DNA of 52,277 nucleotides from Myxococcales bacterium (GCA_029863605.1 JAOTVB010000022.1:1-52277); one strand, 5' to 3'. Numbered from the stretch's first letter, positions 38,907-48,181 are shown. The notes: generated by a model not told the origin, from the letters alone. Numbers and translations are program-made.

Positions 38907-40303
38907 GCGAGGACCCGGCGCTCACGACCATTTTTGTCGATCGCAGGGCGACCAAGCGCAAGCTACGCAAGAGCAGATTGGTCGTCGTCGAGGGACCCGA
39001 ATCGGGACGTCGGCTCGAGATCGCAAGCGAGCGGGTGACCATAGGTCGAAGCTTGATCTGCGACTTGGTGTTGACCGACACCTCGGTGAGCGGGACCCAC
39101 TGCGAAATCGTGGCCAGCGAGGCCGGCTTCCTGCTGCGTGACCTCGGATCGAGCAGCGGGACCTCGGTCGAGGGTGTGCGGGTTCGCGAGGCTTGGCTCG
39201 AGCCAGGGGCTGCGTTGAAGCTCGGCAAGACCGTGGTCAGGTTCGAGGTTGGCTCGGGTACGATCGAGATCGACCTCAGCCGCCAAGAACAGTTCTTCGA
39301 GCTGATCGGACACAGCGTGCGGATGCGCGAGATTTTCGCCGTCCTCGAAAAGGTTGCTGCTGCAGATCTGACTGTCCTGATTCGAGGTGAGACTGGCACT
39401 GGCAAGGAGCTGGTCGCCCGCGCCATCCACCGTGCCTCCAAACGTGCCCAGCGGCCTTTGGTCGTCCAGGATTGCAGCGCGATCGCCGCGAACCTGATCG
39501 AGAGCACGTTGTTCGGACACGAGCGAGGCTCTTTCACCGGCGCGGCCGATCGTCGACGAGGTTGTTTCGAACATGCCGATGGCGGCACCTTGTTCCTGGA
39601 CGAGATCGGCGAGCTCGACATCAGCTTACAACCGAAGCTCTTGCGTGTACTCGAAACACACGAGGTGCAGCGTGTCGGGGGCTCGCGCACCATTCCGGTT
39701 GATGTTCGAGTCGTCGCCGCGACCAACCGCGATTTGCGCCAGATGGTGAACGAGGGCAGCTTCCGCGAAGACCTCTACTATCGTTTGAGCGTCGTTCATG
39801 TGGACTTGCCACCGCTTCGGGAGCGCCCCGAGGACATTCCTACGCTCGTCCAGCAGTTCCTCGAAGAGTCGACCAAGAGGGGCGCTCATCCTGAGGGCGC
39901 ACGATTCACGATCAGCAACGATGCCATGATGAAGCTTCAAGCGTATCCGTGGCCGGGCAATGTCCGTGAGCTCAAGAACACGATCGAGCGCGCGGTTTCC
40001 CTGGCCGATGCCACCGAGCTCGGCATGCAAGACCTGATGCCGGCATCTCAGAAGACCCCGCCCGTCTTTCTTCCGGGTGGCACCGCCGAGCAGTTCGTCG
40101 AGAACGAGACGCCCTTCAAGGATGCCAAGCAAAAGGTCGTCGATGCCTTTGAGGTGCAATACATCAAGGCACTACTCGACAAGCACGGCGACAACATCAG
40201 CCGCAGCGCGCGGGCGGCAGGTTTGACCCGATACCACCTTCGCGAGCTTGCAAAGCGATATGGCCTTCGCGGCGAAACGGGCGGTCATTCCGACGAAGAT
40301 TGA
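38903..40303 (+). CDS. FHA-domain sigma-54-dependent activator
   Basis: Sigma-54 enhancer-binding protein (466 aa) with an FHA input domain, a myxobacterial speciality that links phosphothreonine signals from Ser/Thr kinases to sigma-54 genes. FHA ~24-120: [36 protein letters not shown]. The AAA+ domain (~135-365) has Walker [10 protein letters not shown], the loop GSFTGA (Ser for the usual Ala), Walker [34 protein letters not shown] and [16 protein letters not shown]-terminal Fis-like helix-turn-helix ~430-455 ([22 protein letters not shown]). GTG start overlaps the rpe stop. A Ser/Thr kinase gene lies divergently next to rpe and is a candidate partner. Confidence 0.95.
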   Translation: MSEDPALTTIFVDRRATKRKLRKSRLVVVEGPESGRRLEIASERVTIGRSLICDLVLTDTSVSGTHCEIVASEAGFLLRDLGSSSGTSVEGVRVREAWLEPGAALKLGKTVVRFEVGSGTIEIDLSRQEQFFELIGHSVRMREIFAVLEKVAAADLTVLIRGETGTGKELVARAIHRASKRAQRPLVVQDCSAIAANLIESTLFGHERGSFTGAADRRRGCFEHADGGTLFLDEIGELDISLQPKLLRVLETHEVQRVGGSRTIPVDVRVVAATNRDLRQMVNEGSFREDLYYRLSVVHVDLPPLRERPEDIPTLVQQFLEESTKRGAHPEGARFTISNDAMMKLQAYPWPGNVRELKNTIERAVSLADATELGMQDLMPASQKTPPVFLPGGTAEQFVENETPFKDAKQKVVDAFEVQYIKALLDKHGDNISRSARAAGLTRYHLRELAKRYGLRGETGGHSDED

Positions 40304-40336
40304 TGCTTCCCGGGTCGTGATGCCATATTGAGAGTG

Positions 40337-41551
40337 ATGGGTGGGATCGCAATTGCATGCGTGCTCGCGGCGATCATGTCGTCGCCCACCCCTGCCGCCG
40401 CCCAGACCGCGGTCCCAGCCCCCTCATGGGCCAGGTCGATCGAAGTGGTCAACGACGGCGCTCCCGTGATGCTCGCACCGAGCCCAGACGCCCGCCGCCG
40501 CGGCACGATCGGTGCCGGCACACGACTTTCATTCTCCCGTCGCGTCTTCGGCAAGGGGTGTTCGACCGGAGTTTGGTACGAGACCGCCGACAGTCTCTTC
40601 ATTTGCGAGGAGCACGTCAGGGCGTCCACCGCCACGCCGGGTCCCAAAGTCGAGCCGTCGACCGACGGGGGGCGCCTGCCGCAGCGCTATGCGTTCATCC
40701 GCGTCGACGGAACGCGCGCCTATGCCCACCCTAGCGACTACTTCGCGAACGACTACATCGAGGCATTTGGCCGAGGATTCGGGATCGTTGTCACCGGCGA
40801 GCAAGTATATGGGGGCGTCGAGTTCGTGCGGACGCGTCGTCACCTCTGGGTGGAGCGAGCGTCGGTGCGCTTCGTCGACGGAAGCCCGTTCAGGGGCGTG
40901 GCTCTGGAACCCGGTGCGCCGCTCGACGTGGCCTGGGTGTCTCGTCGCCCATCGAAGGTTTACGACAAACCGCACGGTCGCGTCGAACGCCGCCTCGAAC
41001 GCCATGTGCCCATTCGGATCGACACCACCAAAGGCGCCTGGACGAAGCTCCGTGAGGGTGGCTGGATGAGAACCGCGGACCTCGCCCGGGCGCAAGTCGT
41101 CCCGCCGCCCGAGGGTGTTGGCCCGAACGACCGGTGGATCGATGTCGATGTCGCCCAACAAGTTCTGGTGGCCTACGAGGGTCCAACGCCGAGGTTCGCG
41201 ACTCTGGTTTCCTCGGGGAAGGACCGCAAAGCCTCCGAGACACCACTCGGGGTCTTCGAGCTTTGGGTCAAGCTCGACTACACGGACATGGACGACATCG
41301 AGCGGACCGACCTCTCCAGGAACTACTCGATTCAGGACGTCCCTTGGGTCCAGTTCTTCAAGGGCTCCTACGGCTTTCACGCGGCCTTTTGGCATGACGA
41401 CTTCGGTCGACGCCGAAGCCACGGCTGCATCAACCTCTCCCCCGCCGACGCGCGCTACCTCTTCCAGTTCACCGAGCCCGTGCTCCCCGCCGGCTGGAAC
41501 GCGATTCTGTCCATCCCCGAAGATCGGCCGACCGTGGTGCAGGTGCGTTGA
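40337..41551 (+). CDS. L,D-transpeptidase (YkuD family)
   Basis: Exported cell-wall enzyme of the L,D-transpeptidase class (404 aa), which crosslinks peptidoglycan or attaches proteins to it. Signal peptide MGGIAIACVLAAIMSSPTPAAAQ. The middle (~25-260) has SH3-like strands. The YkuD catalytic domain (~260-400) includes WIDVDVAQQVLVAYEG, LVSSGKDRKASETPLGVFEL, FHAAFWHDDFG and the catalytic HGCINLSPADA with Cys364. The triad elements His and Cys are in place. ATG 40337 is preferred; TTG 40328 is in frame three codons upstream. It follows the FHA activator by 33 bases in the same direction and may be in its operon. Confidence 0.92.
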   Translation: MGGIAIACVLAAIMSSPTPAAAQTAVPAPSWARSIEVVNDGAPVMLAPSPDARRRGTIGAGTRLSFSRRVFGKGCSTGVWYETADSLFICEEHVRASTATPGPKVEPSTDGGRLPQRYAFIRVDGTRAYAHPSDYFANDYIEAFGRGFGIVVTGEQVYGGVEFVRTRRHLWVERASVRFVDGSPFRGVALEPGAPLDVAWVSRRPSKVYDKPHGRVERRLERHVPIRIDTTKGAWTKLREGGWMRTADLARAQVVPPPEGVGPNDRWIDVDVAQQVLVAYEGPTPRFATLVSSGKDRKASETPLGVFELWVKLDYTDMDDIERTDLSRNYSIQDVPWVQFFKGSYGFHAAFWHDDFGRRRSHGCINLSPADARYLFQFTEPVLPAGWNAILSIPEDRPTVVQVR

Positions 41552-41602
41552 GGCTCTACCTCAACCGTTGACTCGGACCGGGCATGCCGTGCGCCGCAGT
41601 CC

Positions 41603-41618
41603 GGTTCACCGGTGAACC
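41603..41618. promoter_or_regulatory. Perfect 16-base palindrome upstream of dapF
   Basis: GGTTCACC-GGTGAACC, a perfect dyad without spacer, in the 112-base gap between the transpeptidase and dapF. No T-run follows, so it is more like an operator than a terminator. A shorter palindrome GGCATGCC lies at 41581-41588, and a TTGACG at 41632-41637 has no good -10 partner. The bound protein is unknown. Confidence 0.45.
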
Positions 41619-41663
41619 TCGCGCCTAGCGTTTGACGGGATGCGGCTCTACAACTGGCCCTCA

Positions 41664-42491
41664 GTGACCGTCCGTTTCTACAAGTACGAAGGGCTCGGGA
41701 ACGACTTCCTGATCATCGAGCGGGAGGATTTGGGGGACGTACAGTTGACGACCAAGCAGGCGATCGCGCTTTGCGATCGTCATCTCGGGATTGGGGCTGA
41801 CGGTGTGTTGGTGCTCGACGTGAGCGCGCCGTCGATGCATGTCATCAATTCCGACGGATCGGTGCCCGAAATGTGCGGAAACGGCATCCGCTGTGCGGCG
41901 CTTCATCTCGCGCGTCGCGCCGAGCGACAGAACCTCGAAGTCGACATCGACACCGTAGCCGGTCCACAGCCCTGTCGCGTCGAGAGCCATGGACGCACCG
42001 GGTCGGTCACCGTGCAGATGAGGGGCGCGTCACTCTCGCCTGGCGACATCGGGTTGCGAAGCGAAGCGCCTTGGCTCGACGAGCCGCTCCGAGTGGCGAA
42101 CCACGACCTTCACGTCACGGCGGTCTCGATGGGCAATCCGCACGCGGTGACCTTCGACGATGTCGGAGAAGCTCGCTTCGAGCTTGGCGACGCGCTCCAG
42201 CATGACCCGCGCTTCTCAAACGGCGTCAATGTAGGCTTCGTCTCGGAGCGTGAAGGCAACGCAATGCGCCTCGATGTCCTCGAGCGTGGTGCGGGTTGGA
42301 CCCAAGCTTGCGGAACGGGTGCCGCTGCCGCTGCGGTCGCCGCAGTGGAGACGGGGCGTACCAAACGAGGTGCGCCGCTGAGCATTCGGTTGCCCGGTGG
42401 CGCGCTGACGATCACCTCGCGTGAGATCGGTCAACCGGTGCAAATGGAGGGCCCGGCGCGCTTCGTATTTCAGGGTGAAGTCGAGATCTAG
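41664..42491 (+). CDS. dapF: Diaminopimelate epimerase
   Basis: Converts LL- to meso-diaminopimelate for lysine and peptidoglycan synthesis (cytoplasm). 275 aa. Both catalytic Cys are present: C71 in PEMCGNGIRCAAL and C216 in QACGTGAAAAAVAAV. Other family motifs: FYKYEGLGNDFLIIE at the start, GADGVLVL, NSDGS, SMGNPHAVTF and NVGFVSE. GTG 41664 places the family start motif at residue 5; an ATG at 41640 would add eight residues and cannot be excluded. A nearby L,D-transpeptidase gene upstream also serves peptidoglycan. No lysine-pathway partner gene is adjacent. Confidence 0.96.
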   Translation: MTVRFYKYEGLGNDFLIIEREDLGDVQLTTKQAIALCDRHLGIGADGVLVLDVSAPSMHVINSDGSVPEMCGNGIRCAALHLARRAERQNLEVDIDTVAGPQPCRVESHGRTGSVTVQMRGASLSPGDIGLRSEAPWLDEPLRVANHDLHVTAVSMGNPHAVTFDDVGEARFELGDALQHDPRFSNGVNVGFVSEREGNAMRLDVLERGAGWTQACGTGAAAAAVAAVETGRTKRGAPLSIRLPGGALTITSREIGQPVQMEGPARFVFQGEVEI

Positions 42492-42513
42492 CGTCGATTG
42501 CACTATCGGCGAC

Positions 42514-44655
42514 ATGCGTTACCTTACGCCGATGTCGCGTAGCTTATTTTTCGCCTTGTCGGCCTTCGTTGTCACTTTGATTGCGCTCGGATGCGGAGGC
42601 GACTCTGGAGGACCTGGACCAGACGTGCTCGGCCGGTGCGCCGAGTTCGACGAGCTTCGCCAGCCCTTCTTCGGCGACACTCACATTCATACCGTGCTCT
42701 CCCTCGACGCGAACCTTCAGGGCACGCGCCCAGGGCCGATGGAGGCGTATGCATTCGCGAAGGGCACGCCGATCGGCGTTCAACCTTATGACGCAGACGG
42801 CAATCCCCTGCGGACGGCCACGCCCGATCCCGATCGCCGGCTCGATTTCGTGATGCTGAGCGATCACGCGGAGTATTTGGGGACCATCGCGGTGTGCAAC
42901 GATCCCAACTCGCCCGCCTACGACCGGCCCGCCGATCCGGACGCTAGGCCCGACGACGTCGGCTGCATCGAATACCGAACCACGAACCCAGCTGAGATCA
43001 CCGCCGTCTTTCGCCGACTCAATGCGCTGACCGCCCTCGCCCCCGACGACACCCGCTACCCGGCGCTCTGCGGCGATTCTGGCACCGAATGTATCGAGGC
43101 GGGCATCGACGTTTGGGCTCAGGTGCAAGACGCTGCAGAAGCCGCCTACGACCGCTCCGACAGTTGCGATTTCACCTCTTTCGTCGGCTATGAGTGGAGC
43201 GCCGGGCCATTGACCGCGAACCTTCATCGCAACGTCATGTTCCGCAACGACGTCGTGCCCGAGCTCCCGATCAGTTATTTCGACGAGCCCTATGTCGAGG
43301 ACTTGTGGGCCGGGTTGCGCGACGAATGCATCGACACCGACACGGGCTGCGATGCGCTCGCCATTCCACACAACTCGAACCTGGCGGCCGGCACCTTCTT
43401 CGAAAGGCCCGACAAGAACGGAAACCCCTTCGATGCGAGCTACGCTCAACTTCGGCACGACCTCGAGCCGGTGATCGAGATCTTTCAGCACAAGGGCGCC
43501 TCGGAGTGCCTTCCGGGCCAAGCGATTTCCGACGAGCTTTGTGGCTTCGAAATCCTCCCTTATGCGAACCTCGCCAACGTCAACCTGCAGGACCTGCAGC
43601 TATTCGGCGACGCCGATCCCCGCGATTTCGTTCGTGGGGCCTTGGGTGAGGGCATGAAGCTCGAGCTCGAGCTCGGAGTGAACCCATTTCAACACGGCAT
43701 CATCTCCTCGACCGACACGCACATCGCTGCGCCTGGCTACGACAACGAAAAGACATTCCTTGGTCACGGCGGTGCCGGCCAGCCCAATCGCGAACTTCCT
43801 GCTCCTGAGGGTTTCCCGGACGTCCAATACCTCAACCCGGGTGGCCCGGCGGGGGTTTGGGCCGAGGAGAACTCACGCAATGCCATCTTCGAAGCGTTCC
43901 GCCGAAGAGAGGTGTTTGGCACGAGCGGGCCGCGCATCGTGCCGCGCGTCTTTGGCGGTTGGGATTTGCCTACGGACCTTTGTGACTCCCCAGAGCTCTC
44001 GCGAATCGGTTATGAGCAAGGCGTGCCAATGGGAGGCGAGCTCAGCGATCCCCCTGACGGGTCCATGCCGAAGTTCCTCGTCTCGGCCAAGCAGGATCCG
44101 ATGAGCGCGCCGCTTCAGCGCATTCAGATCATCAAGGGCTGGCTCGAGGGAGGGGATTATCGGGTTCAGGTCTTCGACTACGTCGCCGGCGACCCGAACA
44201 ACACCGCCAGCGTCGACCTCGCGACCTGCGAGCCGCAGGGCACCGGTGCCGCAGACCTGTGTACAGTTTGGGAAGACGAGAGCTTCGACCCCACGCAGCC
44301 CGCTTACTACTACGTACGCGTGATCGAGAACCCGACCTGCCGGTGGACCGCCCAGCAGTGCGTCGACGCCAACTACGACTGCGACAACCCAACGACCCAG
44401 TTCGACTTCGATTGCTGTGACCCGACGGCCGGTCTCAACGTAGCCTTCTGTGACGATGTCGCAGCAGGGCTCACGGGAGGCGAGGCGGCGTGCTGTCGGA
44501 CGGACAACCCAACCTCCTCGACAAGCGTTTCGTTTTGCAATGACGTCGCGGGGACCTTGCCGCCCGCCGACGGACAGTGCTGCCGGCCACGCCTCGAGGG
44601 CGCGATCCAAGAGCGCGCCTGGACCTCGCCGATTTGGTATCAACCCCCTAGTTGA
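42514..44655 (+). CDS. DUF3604-family lipoprotein (PHP-like metal-dependent hydrolase)
   Basis: Predicted surface or periplasmic lipoprotein of 713 aa, family DUF3604, related to the PHP metallophosphoesterase fold. Lipobox ALG-C27. Metal-binding-type motifs: FFGDTHIHTVLS (D55, H57, H59), MLSDHAEYLG, AIPHNSN, IEIFQHKGASEC, and ISSTDTHIAAPG. These spaced His/Asp are the expected multi-metal site. The last ~85 residues are Cys-rich, with two imperfect repeats (NVAFCDDVAAGLTGGEAACC and VSFCNDVAGTLPPADGQCC). ATG 42514 lies 22 bases after dapF; the frame is open further up but within dapF. The stop overlaps the parvulin start (TGATG). Substrate unknown. Confidence 0.88.
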   Translation: MRYLTPMSRSLFFALSAFVVTLIALGCGGDSGGPGPDVLGRCAEFDELRQPFFGDTHIHTVLSLDANLQGTRPGPMEAYAFAKGTPIGVQPYDADGNPLRTATPDPDRRLDFVMLSDHAEYLGTIAVCNDPNSPAYDRPADPDARPDDVGCIEYRTTNPAEITAVFRRLNALTALAPDDTRYPALCGDSGTECIEAGIDVWAQVQDAAEAAYDRSDSCDFTSFVGYEWSAGPLTANLHRNVMFRNDVVPELPISYFDEPYVEDLWAGLRDECIDTDTGCDALAIPHNSNLAAGTFFERPDKNGNPFDASYAQLRHDLEPVIEIFQHKGASECLPGQAISDELCGFEILPYANLANVNLQDLQLFGDADPRDFVRGALGEGMKLELELGVNPFQHGIISSTDTHIAAPGYDNEKTFLGHGGAGQPNRELPAPEGFPDVQYLNPGGPAGVWAEENSRNAIFEAFRRREVFGTSGPRIVPRVFGGWDLPTDLCDSPELSRIGYEQGVPMGGELSDPPDGSMPKFLVSAKQDPMSAPLQRIQIIKGWLEGGDYRVQVFDYVAGDPNNTASVDLATCEPQGTGAADLCTVWEDESFDPTQPAYYYVRVIENPTCRWTAQQCVDANYDCDNPTTQFDFDCCDPTAGLNVAFCDDVAAGLTGGEAACCRTDNPTSSTSVSFCNDVAGTLPPADGQCCRPRLEGAIQERAWTSPIWYQPPS

Positions 44656-45533
44656 TGCTCCGTCCACTCCTTCATTTTTTTCTGATCGGCGCGCTGCTGT
44701 TCGCCGGCAAAATCGTCTTCGAGAGTCGTGATGGGGACCCGCCCGAGATCACCGTTCGGATGCCCGCCGATTCTACCGAGGCTCAGGTCGAAAAGGAGAT
44801 CCGAAATCAGATCCTCCTCAACGAGGCGCGGCGTTACGGGTGGTACCGCACAGACCCAATCGTATTCACTCACCTCGTTCGCAACATGCGATTCATCGAG
44901 CCGGACACCGGCGACGACGACCTCACGCTTTTCAAGCGCGCCCTGCAGATGAACATGCAGGAGCATGACCCGGTCGTACGCGCGCGGCTGCTCTACCGCG
45001 CACGCGAAGCCCTGACGTATGTGCCCGAAGACCGAATGCCTACCCGAGAGGAGCTCGAAGAGCACCGCGCCGCCCATGAAGACCGGTTCGAACGCGAGGG
45101 AAAGGTGCGCTTCGAGCACGTGTTCTTGAGCGGCACCAAACGCGGAGAAGCCCTGGCTTCGGACGCGGTTGCGATGAGCGCGCAGCTAGAAGCCCTCGGC
45201 AACGCGGCTCCGACGGGGCGCGGCGATCCGCTTCCCGGCCTCCGCGCCGTGCAATCGTCGACGGTTTCGCAGATTAGAGCGAGCTATGGAGAAGAGCTCG
45301 CCGGGGTCATCGATGAGGGCGTGGTCGGATCGTGGCGCGGCCCTGTTCCTTCGGTTTATGGAGTCCACTTCGTTCGCGTGCTCGAAAAAGAGCCATCCTC
45401 GGTCCCGGCGTTGACGATCATCGAGGCCGAGGTCCGCGCCGATCTGCTCTCGGAGATCAAGGAAGAGCTCAGCAAAGAGCGGATGGAAGCGCTTCGAAAC
45501 GCCTACGTCGTCCACGTCGAGAGGATCCCTTGA
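44655..45533 (+). CDS. Membrane-anchored parvulin-type peptidyl-prolyl isomerase
   Basis: Predicted PpiC-like folding factor (292 aa) facing the periplasm. N-terminal membrane anchor (MLRPLLHFFLIGALLFAGKIVF). Residues ~30-120 are a SurA-like helical region (QVEKEIRNQILLNEARRYGW, LVRNMRFIEP), then a parvulin-like domain ~125-255 with RFEHVFLSGT, GDPLPGL and GSWRGPVPSVYGVHFVRVLE, the last being the typical parvulin 'G-P-v-x-S-x-x-G-x-H-x-v-x-v' ending. C-terminal helix EIKEELSKERMEALRNAYVVHVE. ATG follows by one-base overlap the DUF3604 stop, and its stop overlaps HupE in the same way. It may fold the metal protein upstream. Confidence 0.85.
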   Translation: MLRPLLHFFLIGALLFAGKIVFESRDGDPPEITVRMPADSTEAQVEKEIRNQILLNEARRYGWYRTDPIVFTHLVRNMRFIEPDTGDDDLTLFKRALQMNMQEHDPVVRARLLYRAREALTYVPEDRMPTREELEEHRAAHEDRFEREGKVRFEHVFLSGTKRGEALASDAVAMSAQLEALGNAAPTGRGDPLPGLRAVQSSTVSQIRASYGEELAGVIDEGVVGSWRGPVPSVYGVHFVRVLEKEPSSVPALTIIEAEVRADLLSEIKEELSKERMEALRNAYVVHVERIP

Positions 45534-46540
45534 TGCGACGCGCCTTACTTTTGATCGCCGTCGCCGCGTTCTTCGTCGTGGGGCTCGGACAAGCGTCGGC
45601 CCATCCCCTTGCTCCCGCAGTGCTTTCATTCACGCCAGGCCCTGACGAAGGGATGATAACCATGACGTGGCGCGCGCCCGTCAAACGACCGAAGGGCCAA
45701 GCCCTCGAGCCCCGCGTTCCCGAAGGTTGCCAGCCGCTCGGACCCACCGAGCGTCGGCTCACCGAGAACAACACCGCCTTCATCGATACGACGCTCCTGC
45801 GTTGCGACCCACCCGATCTCGTCGGCTCCATGATTGGCGTCGATGGCCTCTCCGACTCGACCGTGAACGTCGTCGTGCGCATCGGCAGGCCTGACGGATC
45901 CGTCGATCACTCGATCATCGATGCGCGGGCGCCATCGCTCACCATCGTCGCGCCGGAAGATGAGACCCATTCGTTCTATGACTATCTGACGCTCGGCATC
46001 GCGCACTTGGTGACGGGTTGGGACCACATGACGTTCGTCATCGGTCTTCTCATACTCTTTGGGTGGCATCGTCGGTTGATCGCCGCCGTCACCGCGTTCA
46101 CCCTAGGGCACAGCCTCACGCTCGCGCTCTCGATTCTCGGTATCTTGACCGTGCCCCAGGCGTGGGTGGAAGCCCTGATCGCCATGACGATCGTCGTGCT
46201 CGCGCTCGAGATTCAATCCGGCGAGCACGGACCGGTCTGGAAACACCCGTGGTCGCTGCCCGCAGCCCTCGGCCTGCTTCACGGCCTCGGATTCGCCTCG
46301 GTGCTGTTCGATGCGGGCCTTCCCGCCGACGAGATTCCTCTCGCTCTCTTCGGCTTCAATCTCGGGCTCGAGGTTGGGCAGTTGGGCATTATCGCCGCCG
46401 CGTGGTTGGTCTACAGGGCCTTCCGCGGGGCCATGCCGACGGCGTGGCGCGATGATCGCACCATCCCTGCATACGCGATCGGCTCCCTCGCCGCGTTTTG
46501 GGTGATCGAACGTGCGCTTGCTGCCTTCGGGATCCTATAG
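45533..46540 (+). CDS. HupE/UreJ-family membrane protein
   Basis: Predicted nickel/cobalt-type transporter of the HupE/UreJ family (335 aa). Signal peptide ~1-23 (cleavage after ASA-H). An exposed domain of ~140 residues precedes six membrane helices (from ~150). Family motifs: HLVTGWDHMTF (HX5DH, the metal motif), FTLGHSLTLALS, LEIQSGEH and LLHGLGFASVL. The N-terminal extracytoplasmic domain is larger than in classical HupE. ATG 45533 overlaps the parvulin stop by one base. The three-gene set DUF3604-parvulin-HupE looks like a single functional unit; metal delivery to the DUF3604 protein is an inference. Confidence 0.9.
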   Translation: MRRALLLIAVAAFFVVGLGQASAHPLAPAVLSFTPGPDEGMITMTWRAPVKRPKGQALEPRVPEGCQPLGPTERRLTENNTAFIDTTLLRCDPPDLVGSMIGVDGLSDSTVNVVVRIGRPDGSVDHSIIDARAPSLTIVAPEDETHSFYDYLTLGIAHLVTGWDHMTFVIGLLILFGWHRRLIAAVTAFTLGHSLTLALSILGILTVPQAWVEALIAMTIVVLALEIQSGEHGPVWKHPWSLPAALGLLHGLGFASVLFDAGLPADEIPLALFGFNLGLEVGQLGIIAAAWLVYRAFRGAMPTAWRDDRTIPAYAIGSLAAFWVIERALAAFGIL

Positions 46541-46577
46541 TCGGTTGGTCCCGCCCCACCGTCCCCCACACGAGCGC

Positions 46578-48125
46578 CTAGCCGGCTTCCATCTGGTCGG
46601 GGTCGACTTCGCCGAAGGCGCCGGCGGCGACGCGCTCCGAAACGCTTCGCTCCTTGGCGGCGGATAGATAGCCGCGGAGCTCAGCTGCGGCTTTGTTCTT
46701 GTCGAAAGGCGCGGTGTCCGGCTGAGCACTCTCGAGCTCTTCGAGGGCGATGTCTAGATGCTCGAGAAACAACACACATTCCCGAGCAGCCAAGTTGAGA
46801 CTCGGCCCGCCGATTGCATCGTGCGCCGCGAGGTCGCTCACCGCCCTGGCAAGTGGACCACGACGCGCGTAGTCCGTCCCGCGAACGAGCTGCGGCCCGA
46901 ACACACGGTAGTGCCTGACGAATTCACGGACGAAATCGACGTTGCCGACATCGCCCCAGTAGTCTGCACCCACCGACGCCACCGAAGCCTTGGCCACGAA
47001 CGCTCGGAGAATGAACCGGAACGCCCAGATGTCTTGGTGCAGGTTTTGCTCGAGCCGTTCCGCCTGGCGGTCCGGCGGCCCAGGCCGCGTGATCCTGCGA
47101 AGCTCTTTGGCGGCCTCTTTGGCCGAGGCTCGCAGCTCACGAATGCCATTACGCAGTCGTTCGCCCTCGAGAGCCACGCTGCCTTCGACGTCTAGCTCGG
47201 GCAACGGCCGATCGAGTGCCGTTCGCGCCCTACCGTGAATCCGCATGGCAAGGGCCTCGACCGATTCGCGGAGCTCCTGGAGCTCTCGCGAGGTTTGGGT
47301 GATTCCGGCGCGCGCGCCCGTGATGTGGTGTGCGCCGAGCGACAGAAGCCTCGCCTCGAACTCATCCGCGAGCGTCTCGACCCCCTGCACCAAGAGAAAC
47401 CGAGTCAGCGTGCGAAGCTCGCGCCGAACCGATGCCGCCACGATGTGTGCAAGATAAATCCCATCGTCTTCTTGAATCTGGCGATCGGCGATCCCCAAGA
47501 ATCGATGACTCCGCACCAACGCCAAGAAAGCGATCAAGGTCGTCATCTTTGCCGCGTCGTTCTTCCAACTTTCGAGGGTGGGGCTCAGACTCTCGGCGCG
47601 CACCAGCTCCCTCACGTTGGCGAACTCGAGCGGCTCCGGCGGCCGAAAAAAAACGTTTCGCGACAGGTCTCGGAGGAACAGATCACAGCTCGCTTGAAAC
47701 GAGGCCGCGTCGACCATGGGAAGCTCGAGCAATCGTTGGCTCACACGGACGCCATCGGTCAAGGAGCGCTCGAGCGCGATCAAAGAGGCCTCGGGCTCGG
47801 ACGCGTCTGCGCCCACCGGGTGACCCTGTGGGCCAGAACGGTCCGGTCGCAGCCGACCCGCGAGGTCGAGCGCCCAGTTGAAGGCCACGTTCACGGCGTG
47901 AAGGTGCGGCCGAAAGTCCGACACCGGAACCGAGAGCGGGTGATTCTCCAGATGACGAAACGCCACGAGCCCAGAGAGCGCCGCTTGAAGCGGTAACAGC
48001 ACGTCGCCGCGCTGCTCGCTGCTCAGGGTCTCTCGCCAGCGCCCCCAGCGCTCGGCATCGTCGGGGGCCCACCGCTCTGCCGAGGCAAGAAGGCCCTCGC
48101 CGGCCCGCTGAAAGCCGCTTTGCAT
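46578..48125 (-). CDS. Large helical protein of unknown function
   Basis: Unrecognised 515-aa protein, predicted almost all helical. No signal peptide or membrane helix. It is rich in Arg, Leu, Ala and Glu with heptad-like stretches (LRNGIRELRASAKEAAKELRRI, HLDIALEELESAQ) but no motif of a known enzyme. Other distinctive stretches: LELPMVDAASFQASCDLFLRDLS, LVRSHRFLGIADRQIQEDDGI and HQDIWAFRFILRAFVAKASVASVGADYWGD (each in context). ATG 48123-48125; no Shine-Dalgarno is clear. It lies 56 bases downstream of ruvB on the same strand, so read-through from the ruv operon is possible. It converges with hupE (37-base gap, no terminator seen). Confidence 0.8.
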   Translation of the reverse strand: MQSGFQRAGEGLLASAERWAPDDAERWGRWRETLSSEQRGDVLLPLQAALSGLVAFRHLENHPLSVPVSDFRPHLHAVNVAFNWALDLAGRLRPDRSGPQGHPVGADASEPEASLIALERSLTDGVRVSQRLLELPMVDAASFQASCDLFLRDLSRNVFFRPPEPLEFANVRELVRAESLSPTLESWKNDAAKMTTLIAFLALVRSHRFLGIADRQIQEDDGIYLAHIVAASVRRELRTLTRFLLVQGVETLADEFEARLLSLGAHHITGARAGITQTSRELQELRESVEALAMRIHGRARTALDRPLPELDVEGSVALEGERLRNGIRELRASAKEAAKELRRITRPGPPDRQAERLEQNLHQDIWAFRFILRAFVAKASVASVGADYWGDVGNVDFVREFVRHYRVFGPQLVRGTDYARRGPLARAVSDLAAHDAIGGPSLNLAARECVLFLEHLDIALEELESAQPDTAPFDKNKAAAELRGYLSAAKERSVSERVAAGAFGEVDPDQMEAG

Positions 48126-48181
48126 GGGAACCGGATGACTCTACCAGCGTCCCACGCCAAAGCGCAGATCTTATTCACCCC

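Noticed and set aside
41632-41660. TTGACG at 41632 as dapF promoter
   Set aside because: No acceptable -10 hexamer lies 16-18 bases downstream.
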